NCBI GenBank assembly: GCA_005884925.1
Contig: VAYU01000030.1
Span: forward strand, 9,123-73,122
DNA from: Actinomycetota bacterium
GTDB lineage: Bacteria; Actinomycetota; UBA4738; HRBIN12
Direction of reading: 5' to 3'
DNA: 64,000 nucleotides
The notes beneath the pieces are model-generated. The model was not told the DNA's origin and made no database searches. It was given only the letters and a program-made list of their open reading frames with translations. Positions 20,836 to 27,213 of the stretch are shown here, in pieces (the first letter of the stretch is position 1; each line of letters begins with the position of its first letter). Position numbers and translations under genes: made by a program.

Positions 20836-21765
20836 GTGCCGGAGACGATCCTGGTGGTGGACGACGATCCGGACATCGCGCGCTTCGTCGAGGTGAACCT
20901 CCGTTCCGCGGGCTACGAGGTCGCGGTGGCGGGCGACGGTGAGGAGGCGCTGGATAGAGCGGCCGAGCTGAGGCCGGACCTCGTCCTCCTGGACGTGATG
21001 ATGCCGCGGATCGATGGCTTCGAGGTCGCACAGCGCCTTCGTCGGAGCCCGCAGACGGCGAATACCAGCATCATCATGCTGACGGCGAAGGCGCTGTCGG
21101 CCGACAAGGTGACGGGTCTGCAGTCCGGGGCGGACGACTACATCATCAAGCCCTTCGATCCGATCGAGCTCCTGGCCCGTGTGAAGGGCACGCTCCGTCG
21201 CGCCAAGGAGATGCGGAACCTCTCGCCGCTCACGGGATTGCCGGGGAACATCCGGATCCAGGAAGAGATCGAACGGCAGGTTCGGGAGGGTCGCCCCTTC
21301 GCCGTCCTGTATTGCGACCTCGACAACTTCAAGGCGTACAACGACCAGAAGGGGTTCGTACGGGGCGACCGGTTGATCCAGGCAGTCGCCAGGATCATCC
21401 AGGATGCCGTCGTCGAGCACGTCGGGACGGACGGATTCGTCGGCCACGTGGGCGGCGACGACTTCGTCGCGGTCCTCGCTCCCGATCCCTCGGAAGACGT
21501 CGCCAAACGCGTCTGCGAGCGTTTCGACGAGGCGCGTTCCGCGTTCTACGAGCCGGAGGATCTCGAACGCGGATTCGTCCGGGTGGAGGACCGCAAGGGC
21601 GTCCTCCAGGACATCCCGCTCGTGGCGATCTCGGTCGGCATCGCCAGCACCGATCGGCGACAGTTCGCTCATTACGGCGAGGCCGTGGCCGTCGCGACCG
21701 AGATGAAGTCTTTCGCGAAGCGCCAGCCGGGCTCGAGCTACGCCGTGGACCGCCGCGCCGAATAG
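20836..21765 (+). CDS. Response regulator with C-terminal GGDEF-type domain (degenerate GGDDF)
   Basis: 309 residues. The N-terminal receiver domain (about 1-120) has VVDDDPDIA, phospho-acceptor Asp in LVLLDVMMP, and the switch residues Thr (MLTAKAL) and Lys (IIKPFDP). A GGDEF-like domain follows (about 130-300): LTGLPGNIRIQEEIE, YCDLDNFKAYND, and the active-site loop GHVGGDDFVAVL, where Glu is replaced by Asp. Diguanylate cyclase activity is therefore uncertain; it may act as a c-di-GMP or nucleotide sensor. No partner kinase is adjacent. It is coupled to rpe upstream and lies 57 bases before the riboswitch region. Confidence 0.88.
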   Translation: MPETILVVDDDPDIARFVEVNLRSAGYEVAVAGDGEEALDRAAELRPDLVLLDVMMPRIDGFEVAQRLRRSPQTANTSIIMLTAKALSADKVTGLQSGADDYIIKPFDPIELLARVKGTLRRAKEMRNLSPLTGLPGNIRIQEEIERQVREGRPFAVLYCDLDNFKAYNDQKGFVRGDRLIQAVARIIQDAVVEHVGTDGFVGHVGGDDFVAVLAPDPSEDVAKRVCERFDEARSAFYEPEDLERGFVRVEDRKGVLQDIPLVAISVGIASTDRRQFAHYGEAVAVATEMKSFAKRQPGSSYAVDRRAE

Positions 21766-21780
21766 TCCGCTCGGCCCGTC

Positions 21781-21809
21781 TTGGCCTTCGTCCGGACGAC
21801 TCCTATACT
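21781..21809 (+). promoter_or_regulatory. Promoter of the riboflavin operon
   Basis: TTGGCC (21781-21786) and TATACT (21804-21809), 17-base spacer, beginning 15 bases after the preceding gene. The start point near 21816 places the FMN aptamer at the very 5' end of the transcript. Confidence 0.7.
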
Positions 21810-21822
21810 CAAGGAAAGCCTG

Positions 21823-21942
21823 TTTCCGGGGCGGGGTGCAACTCCCCACCGGCGGTGACAGTCCGCGACCCCACGGCAGCCGGCCGTGGGTGGATCCGGT
21901 GCGATACCGGGACCGACCGTGAGAGTCGGGATGGGAGGAACG
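21823..21942 (+). ncRNA. FMN riboswitch (RFN element)
   Basis: Matches the RFN consensus block by block: GGGGCGGGGTGCAACTCCCC, ACCGGCGGTGACAGTCCGCGA, a variable hairpin (CCACGGCAGCCGGCCGTGG), TGGATCCGGTGCGATACCGG, GACCGACCGTGAGAGTCGGG and ATGGGAGGA. It binds FMN and shuts off riboflavin genes. It lies directly upstream of ribD with its own promoter. Confidence 0.96.
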
Positions 21943-22012
21943 GGCGCGATCGTCGCGTTGCCGCCATCCGCGGCGGCGCCCGACGTGTCGTCCATGCCCC
22001 GGTGGGGGACCG
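21943..22012 (+). promoter_or_regulatory. Riboswitch expression platform before ribD
   Basis: Between aptamer and ribD there is a GC hairpin (GCCGCC 21960-21965 with GGCGGC about 21972-21977) and a small hairpin CCCC-GGT-GGGG (about 21997-22007), whose 3' arm is the likely ribosome site for ATG 22013. No U-tract follows either, so control of translation start is more likely than transcription termination. Confidence 0.55.
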
Positions 22013-23122
22013 ATGGAACGACACGAAGCGGATATGCGCCGGGCGCTCGAGCTCGCGGAACGAGGATGGGGCCGCGTCTCGCCGAACCCGTTGGTCGGTG
22101 CCCTGGTGCGTTCGCTCGACGGCGACGTGGTCGGCGAGGGCTGGCATGAGGGACCCGGGACACCGCATGCCGAAGCGATGGCGCTCGCCGTGGCTGGGAC
22201 CGAAGCTCGCGGCGCAACCGTCGTCTGCACGCTCGAGCCCTGCAACCGGTTCGGCCGGACCCCTCCGTGCACGACAGCGCTGATCGAGGCGGGTGTCGCA
22301 CGCGTGATCGTCGGAGCGACCGACCCGGGCCTCGGTGAGGGAACCCCGGGGATCGCCGAACTCCGCGGCGCCGGCATCGACGTCGTGACGGATGTCCTCG
22401 GTGCCGGATGCCGGGCGCTGAACGAGGCGTTCGAACGGCACGTGCTCACCGGGAGACCCTTCGTGGTCCTCAAGTCGGCGTCGTCACTCGACGGGAAGAC
22501 CGCTGCGGCGGATGGCACCTCGCGGTGGATCACCTCCGATGAAGCGCGTGCAGACGTGCAGCGCCTCCGCGCCTGGTCGGATGCCGTCGTCGTGGGCTCC
22601 GGAACCGTCGTCGCCGACGATCCCTCCCTCACCGTGCGGGACCATCGGTACGCGGACACTCGCCCGCCGCGGAGGGTCATCGTGGACTCCACCGGACGGG
22701 TCTCCGCCACGGCTCGCGTGTTCGATGGCTCGGCACCCACGCTCGTTGCCACGACCGATCGGACCTCCCATGGTCGCGTGTCCGCGTGGGAGGAGACCGG
22801 CGCGGAGGTCGTGATCATCGACCGGGACGAAGCGGGCCGTGTGTCGATCCCCGGGCTGCTCGATGCCCTGGGGAAGCGCGACGTGCAAGGTCTCCTCGTC
22901 GAGGGCGGCGCACATCTGGCGGGTTCATTCGTCGACGGTGACCTCGTCGATCGATTCGTGTTCTATCTGGCGCCCAAGGTGATCGGCGGTGAGCGGGCGC
23001 CGGGGATGGTCGCGGGCGCCGGATGGATGCCGGTGGATGCGGGGCTCGGATTGGTGTTCGAACGGATCGAGCGGATCGGCCCTGATCTCAAGGTGGTGGC
23101 GCGTGTTCACCGGCATCGTTGA
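22013..23122 (+). CDS. ribD: Bifunctional riboflavin deaminase/reductase RibD
   Basis: Deaminates and then reduces the pyrimidine intermediate from GTP. 369 residues. The N-terminal zinc deaminase has HAEAMALA and LEPCNRFGRTPPC (the usual His in PCxHxG is Asn here). The C-terminal reductase domain (about 145 on) has SSLDGKTAAADGTSRWITS and LLVEGGAHLAGSFV. First gene after the FMN riboswitch. Its 3' end overlaps ribE by 20 bases. Confidence 0.96.
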   Translation: MERHEADMRRALELAERGWGRVSPNPLVGALVRSLDGDVVGEGWHEGPGTPHAEAMALAVAGTEARGATVVCTLEPCNRFGRTPPCTTALIEAGVARVIVGATDPGLGEGTPGIAELRGAGIDVVTDVLGAGCRALNEAFERHVLTGRPFVVLKSASSLDGKTAAADGTSRWITSDEARADVQRLRAWSDAVVVGSGTVVADDPSLTVRDHRYADTRPPRRVIVDSTGRVSATARVFDGSAPTLVATTDRTSHGRVSAWEETGAEVVIIDRDEAGRVSIPGLLDALGKRDVQGLLVEGGAHLAGSFVDGDLVDRFVFYLAPKVIGGERAPGMVAGAGWMPVDAGLGLVFERIERIGPDLKVVARVHRHR

Positions 23123-23690
23123 GGAACGGGGCCACGTCGTGGTGGCGGGGAACGGCCAACTCGTGGTCGGTGCCAGCACCGTCGTCCGCGACAGCGACGT
23201 CGGCGCATCCGTGTCGGTCAACGGCGTGTGCCTCACGGTGGTCGAGCGTACGGACGCGTCGCTCCGCTTCGATCTGTCTGAACAGACCCTCGAGCGGACG
23301 TGTCTCCGGGACCTCGGCCCCGGCGATCCGGTGAACCTGGAGCGTCCCGTCACGCTGGTCGCGCGGCTCGGAGGGCATCTGGTGCAAGGGCACGTGGACG
23401 GCGTGGGCGAGGTGACCCGGGTCGACGTCGACGGCTCCGGCGGTGCACGCCTGTCGCTCAGGGTTCCGGCGGAGCTGTCGCGCTACGTCGTCGAGCATTG
23501 CTCGATCGCGCTCGATGGGGTCAGCCTGACGATCGCGGCCGTCGAGGACGACGAGATCATGGTCGCGCTGATCCCGCATACGCTCGCCGTGACGACGCTC
23601 GGGCTCGCGGCCCCCGGTGGGCACGTGAACGTCGAGGTGGACGTGATCGCACGCTACGTGGAACGGTCGATGGAAAGGTCCGGACGATGA
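23103..23690 (+). CDS. ribE: Riboflavin synthase alpha chain
   Basis: Dismutates two 6,7-dimethyl-8-ribityllumazines to riboflavin. 195 residues from GTG 23103, giving the invariant N-terminus MFTGIVEE; this start lies inside the ribD 3' end. Two lumazine-binding repeats are visible: VSVNGVCLTVV (first) and IALDGVSLTIAAV (second), plus GGHLVQGHVDGVG. The stop overlaps the ribBA start (ATGA). Confidence 0.96.
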   Translation: MFTGIVEERGHVVVAGNGQLVVGASTVVRDSDVGASVSVNGVCLTVVERTDASLRFDLSEQTLERTCLRDLGPGDPVNLERPVTLVARLGGHLVQGHVDGVGEVTRVDVDGSGGARLSLRVPAELSRYVVEHCSIALDGVSLTIAAVEDDEIMVALIPHTLAVTTLGLAAPGGHVNVEVDVIARYVERSMERSGR

Positions 23691-24937
23691 GCGAACAGCT
23701 TGAGGAGGCCGACGCGACGCCGGAGGTCTTCGACACGATCGAAGGTGCGATCGAGGATCTTCGCGAGGGCAAGATCATCCTGGTCGTCGATGATGCCGAC
23801 CGCGAGAACGAGGGCGACTTCGTCATCGCGGCGGAACGGTGCACACCGGATGCCGTGAACTTCATGGTGACCCACGGCCGGGGGATCGTGTGCCTGCCCG
23901 TCGCGGGGTGGCGGTTGGATGAGCTCCAGATCCCCCAGATGGTGAGCTCGAACGGCGGAGACGAGACCGCGTTCACGGTCTCGATCGACTTCGCACCGTC
24001 AACCACGACCGGGACCAGCGCCTACGATCGGTCCGCCACCGCCCGCGCGATCGCTGAGCTCGGGACCAAGCCCCAGGAATTCCTGAAGCCCGGCCACGTC
24101 TTCCCGCTTCGAGCGAAGGAGGGCGGCGTGCTGCGGCGTGCCGGGCACACCGAGGCCGCGGTGGACCTGGCCACCCTGGCAGGCATGTTCCCGGCCGGCG
24201 TGATCTGCGAGGTGATGAACCCCGACGGCTCGATGGCGAGACTGCCCGAACTGATCCGGGTCGCCCGCGATCACGGGCTCAAGCTCATCTCGATCGCCGA
24301 TCTGATCGAGTACCGGCGCAAGCGCGAGGTGCTCGTGGAGCGGGTTGCCGAAGCCACGATCCCCACCGCATGGGGGGAGTTCCGCGCTTACGCTTACGAG
24401 AGCCTGGTCGACGGCAGGACCCACGTCGCCCTGGTGCGCGGCGAGATCGGTGACGGCACGCAGATCATGACCCGGGTCCACTCGGAGTGCCTCACCGGTG
24501 ACGTGTTCGGCTCGCTCCGGTGCGACTGTGGGAGTCAGCTGGAGCGCGCGTTCGAGCTGATCGGCGCGGAGGGCCGAGGTGTCGTCCTGTACATCCGGGG
24601 ACACGAAGGCCGCGCGATCGGACTGACGCACAAGCTGCGCGCGTACGAGCTGCAGGATCAGGGACGCGATACGGTTGAGGCCAACATCGAGCTCGGGTTC
24701 GCGGCGGACCAACGGGAGTACGGGATCGGGGCGCAGATCCTCGTCGACCTCGGCGTGCGGACGATGCGCCTGCTGACGAACAATCCGGACAAGCGGGCGG
24801 GGCTCGAGGGTTACGGCCTGTCCATCGCCGAACGGATCCCGCTCGAGATCGAGCCGACGTCCCACAACATCGGCTACCTGCGGACGAAAGCGCAGAAGCT
24901 CGGTCATCTGCTGGAGGTGCCGGGGGACCTCGGATGA
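23687..24937 (+). CDS. ribBA: Bifunctional 3,4-dihydroxy-2-butanone-4-phosphate synthase / GTP cyclohydrolase II
   Basis: Supplies both riboflavin precursors. 416 residues from ATG 23687. The N-terminal RibB domain (to about 225) has VVDDADRENEGDFV and RAGHTEAAVDLATLAG. The C-terminal RibA domain has the zinc cysteines in HSECLTGDVFGSLRCDCG and the catalytic region YIRGHEGRAIGLTHK. ATGA overlaps join it to ribE and ribH. Confidence 0.97.
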   Translation: MSEQLEEADATPEVFDTIEGAIEDLREGKIILVVDDADRENEGDFVIAAERCTPDAVNFMVTHGRGIVCLPVAGWRLDELQIPQMVSSNGGDETAFTVSIDFAPSTTTGTSAYDRSATARAIAELGTKPQEFLKPGHVFPLRAKEGGVLRRAGHTEAAVDLATLAGMFPAGVICEVMNPDGSMARLPELIRVARDHGLKLISIADLIEYRRKREVLVERVAEATIPTAWGEFRAYAYESLVDGRTHVALVRGEIGDGTQIMTRVHSECLTGDVFGSLRCDCGSQLERAFELIGAEGRGVVLYIRGHEGRAIGLTHKLRAYELQDQGRDTVEANIELGFAADQREYGIGAQILVDLGVRTMRLLTNNPDKRAGLEGYGLSIAERIPLEIEPTSHNIGYLRTKAQKLGHLLEVPGDLG

Positions 24938-25416
24938 ACGTCCTGCGCGGCGAGACGCTCGGCGCGGGGCGCAGGGTCGCGATCGTCGCCTCGCGATTCA
25001 ACGAGCTCGTGACCTCGAAGCTCGTGGAGGGAGCATGCGGCGGCTTGTCGCATCATGGCGTTGTCCCCGAAGACGTGACGGTCGTGTGGGTGCCCGGCGC
25101 CTTCGAGATCCCGCTCGTCGCGCGCCGTCTGGCGGAGTCGGGCCGCTTCGACGCCTTGGTCTGCCTCGGGGCCGTGATCCGAGGAGAGACCTCCCATTTC
25201 GACCTGATCGCGGCGGAGGCGGCGCGCGGCATCTCGGAGGTCGGGCGAACGACCGGTGTTCCGTGCATCTTCGAGGTCCTCGCCACGGACGATCTCGCGC
25301 AGGCACTGGCTCGCGCCGGGGGGGAACATGGGAACAAGGGCTGGGAGGCTGCGGGATCGGCGCTCGAGATGGCCTCACTGATGCGAGCGCTTCCGGGCGA
25401 GAGGGCCGCCGGATGA
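24934..25416 (+). CDS. ribH: 6,7-dimethyl-8-ribityllumazine synthase
   Basis: Condenses the RibD and RibB products to lumazine. 160 residues with the active-site motifs VASRFNELVTSKLVEGA, VPGAFEIPLVARRL, and CLGAVIRGETSHFDLIAAEA, the last carrying the catalytic His. It overlaps ribBA by four bases and the downstream cupin gene by four bases. Confidence 0.97.
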   Translation: MNVLRGETLGAGRRVAIVASRFNELVTSKLVEGACGGLSHHGVVPEDVTVVWVPGAFEIPLVARRLAESGRFDALVCLGAVIRGETSHFDLIAAEAARGISEVGRTTGVPCIFEVLATDDLAQALARAGGEHGNKGWEAAGSALEMASLMRALPGERAAG

Positions 25417-25754
25417 TCGTCGACCGGCCGTGGGGTCGCTTGGCCACGTACGCGCTCAATCAGCAGGCGACGGTTCGGATCGTGACCGTGAATCCGGGTG
25501 CGCGCACGGGTGCCCACTACCACCGCCTCCGCGAGGAGATGTGGATCGTGTTGGATCCCGGGCTCACGGTCGAGATCGGGAACCGGGTCGTCGAGGCGGC
25601 CGCCGGCGAGGAGTTCACGGTTCCGGCCGAGGAGGCGCACCGGGTGCGCTGCAGCGGGCCTGAGCCGGGGAGGATCCTCCAGGTCGCGTTCGGCTATTCG
25701 AGCGAGGACGACCGGCTGCTGGTTGAGGACACCGGTGCCGACGACGAATGGTAG
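25413..25754 (+). CDS. Cupin domain protein, mannose-6-phosphate isomerase type II-like
   Basis: 113-residue single cupin barrel. The two cupin motifs are GARTGAHYHRLREEMWIVLDPG (His-x-His and Glu metal ligands) and the C-terminal EAHRVRCSG. The opening segment VDRPWGRLATYALNQQATVRIVTVNPG resembles the cupin half of GDP-mannose pyrophosphorylase/phosphomannose isomerases. ATGA overlap with ribH makes it part of the riboflavin operon transcript; a link to flavin metabolism is only a possibility. Confidence 0.85.
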   Translation: MIVDRPWGRLATYALNQQATVRIVTVNPGARTGAHYHRLREEMWIVLDPGLTVEIGNRVVEAAAGEEFTVPAEEAHRVRCSGPEPGRILQVAFGYSSEDDRLLVEDTGADDEW

Positions 25755-25799
25755 ATCCGTCTTTCAACGTCTCGGTCGACGGGCGTCCGTATCGCCCCC

Positions 25800-25805
25800 T
25801 ATACT
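25800..25805 (+). promoter_or_regulatory. -10 element of the infC-rpmI-rplT operon
   Basis: TATACT, about 80 bases before the infC coding region, giving a leader starting near 25812. The -35 is weak (TCGACG at 25776). The leader contains a perfect 8-bp hairpin, GCACCGGC (25840-25847) with GCCGGTGC (25852-25859), loop CTCA. Autoregulation by L20 or IF3 is common for this operon, but the hairpin does not let me say which applies. Confidence 0.6.
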
Positions 25806-25837
25806 TCACGGGCGCGAAGAGCGTTGCCACGTTCCTC

Positions 25838-25879
25838 ATGCACCGGCCTCAGCCGGTGCTCGTTCATCATAGGAGGTGA
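25838..25879 (+). CDS. 13-codon upstream ORF in the infC leader
   Basis: ATG 25838 encodes MHRPQPVLVHHRR and stops at TGA 25877-25879, inside the infC ribosome site and in the same reading frame as infC. It spans the leader hairpin. No strong ribosome site precedes it. Its translation could keep the hairpin open and deliver ribosomes to infC; this is inference. Confidence 0.3.
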   Translation: MHRPQPVLVHHRR

Positions 25880-25885
25880 TGCGGG

Positions 25886-26548
25886 GTCTCAACAGATCCG
25901 CGTATCAACGACAGGATCAGGTCTCCACGGGTCCGGCTCGTCGGGGCCGACGGTTCACAGATCGGTGTGGTGGACACGCGTGAAGCGCTCCGCCAGGCGC
26001 GTGAGCTCGACCTAGATCTCGTCGAGGTAGCGCCGCAGGCCGATCCGCCCGTGTGTCGGATCATGGACTACGGCAAGTTCAAATACGAGCGAGACGTCCG
26101 TCAGAAGGAAGCGCGCAAGAAGCAATCGCGCACCGGGCTGAAAGAGATCAAGTTCCGCCCGAAGATCGATCCGCACGACTACGCCACCAAGAAGGGCCAT
26201 GTCACGCGGTTCCTCGAGGCGGGGAACAAGGTCAAGATCACGATCATGTTCCGTGGGCGAGAGATGGCGCACACGGATCTGGGTCGAAAGATCCTCGATC
26301 GTCTCGTCGCCGACCTCGGCGAACTGGTCGTCGTTGAAGCGATGCCGAAGCAAGAAGGACGCAACATGATCATGGTGATCAGCCCCAACAAGCGGCATCT
26401 GGAGGCGGTCGCGAAGGAACGGGCGCGCCAGGCGAGGGAGCAGGTGGTCTCGGCCGTCCCTCCCGCGCCGGATCCGGTCGTCGGATCGGGGCCCCAGCTG
26501 GACGTCGAGCTCCACGCGGAACCGGCCGCCGCATCAGACGAAGGGTAG
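25886..26548 (+). CDS. infC: Translation initiation factor IF-3 (non-canonical start)
   Basis: IF-3 proofreads start codons and prevents subunit joining. The conserved N-terminus (STDPRINDRIRSPRVRLVG) is encoded upstream of the first ATG/GTG/TTG (GTG 25967), immediately after a stop at 25877. The best start is GTC 25886: a 10-base AGGAGGTGAT (25871-25880), perfectly complementary to the 16S 3' end in this window, leaves nine bases between GGAGG and GTC, and the residue aligns with Met1 of mycobacterial IF-3. Rare infC start codons are known to allow autoregulation. Core motifs: VCRIMDYGKFKYE and IMFRGREMAHTDLG. About 220 residues. Confidence 0.92.
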   Translation, partial: VSTDPRINDRIRSPRVRLVGADGSQIGVVDTREALRQARELDLDLVEVAPQADPPVCRIMDYGKFKYERDVRQKEARKKQSRTGLKEIKFRPKIDPHDYATKKGHVTRFLEAGNKVKITIMFRGREMAHTDLGRKILDRLVADLGELVVVEAMPKQEGRNMIMVISPNKRHLEAVAKERARQAREQVVSAVPPAPDPVVGSGPQLDVELHAEPAAASDEG

Positions 26549-26555
26549 ATCGGAC

Positions 26556-26753
26556 ATGCCGAAGACGAAGACCCACCGGGCGACCGCCAAGCGCTTCCGG
26601 GTGACACGGAAAGGCAAGGTGCTCCACCGGAAGGCCACGGGCAACCACATGCTCACGAAGAAGAGCGGCAGCCGGAGGCGTCGCGTCGAAGGTATGGCCG
26701 AGGTCACCGCGACCAAAGAGCAGAAGAAGCTGAAGCGCTTGCTGGTGAGGTGA
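26556..26753 (+). CDS. rpmI: Ribosomal protein L35
   Basis: Large-subunit protein of 65 residues, strongly basic, with the family core [18 protein letters not shown] and [13 protein letters not shown]. It lies seven bases after infC and four bases before rplT; the infC-rpmI-rplT order is near universal. Confidence 0.97.
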   Translation: MPKTKTHRATAKRFRVTRKGKVLHRKATGNHMLTKKSGSRRRRVEGMAEVTATKEQKKLKRLLVR

Positions 26754-26757
26754 CCAG

Positions 26758-27126
26758 ATGGCACGGGTCAAACGTTCGGTCCACGCGAAGAAGAAGCGCC
26801 GCGAGGTGTTGAAGGCTGCCAAGGGCTACACGGGCAGCCGTCGGATCCGCTACCGGATCGCCAAGGAGCAGGTTCGGCACTCCGGCGTCTACGCGTACCG
26901 CGATCGTCGCGACCGCAAGGGCCAGTTCCGGCGGTTGTGGATCGCTCGGATCAACGCCGCCGTCCGGCCGCACGGTCTGTCGTATTCGCGGTTCATCAAC
27001 GGGTTGAAGACGGCCGGCGTGGAGGTCGATCGCAAGATCCTCGCGGAGCTCGCCGTGAACGATCCGGCGGCGTTCGCATCCCTCGTGCAGACCGCGAAGC
27101 ACGCATCCGAAGCACCGGCCGCCTGA
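26758..27126 (+). CDS. rplT: Ribosomal protein L20
   Basis: Assembly protein of the large subunit, 122 residues, beginning [19 protein letters not shown] with the [19 protein letters not shown] signature and [19 protein letters not shown] in the C-terminal globular part. L20 represses its own operon in several bacteria. Last gene of the operon. Confidence 0.97.
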   Translation: MARVKRSVHAKKKRREVLKAAKGYTGSRRIRYRIAKEQVRHSGVYAYRDRRDRKGQFRRLWIARINAAVRPHGLSYSRFINGLKTAGVEVDRKILAELAVNDPAAFASLVQTAKHASEAPAA

Positions 27127-27167
27127 CCCGACGTCCCTTCGGTCGGCACCTCCCGTCCCCGCGAACG

Positions 27168-27173
27168 TAGACT
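27168..27173 (+). promoter_or_regulatory. -10 element upstream of the methyltransferase-kinase fusion gene
   Basis: TAGACT, identical to the hexamers before metK, pheS and argF. Here it is 40 bases upstream of the start, leaving room for a gagg ribosome site about eight bases before TTG 27214. Confidence 0.5.
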
Positions 27174-27213
27174 CCCGTCGTCCGGGAGCGCCGCCGCGCG
27201 GAGGGTCGTTCGT

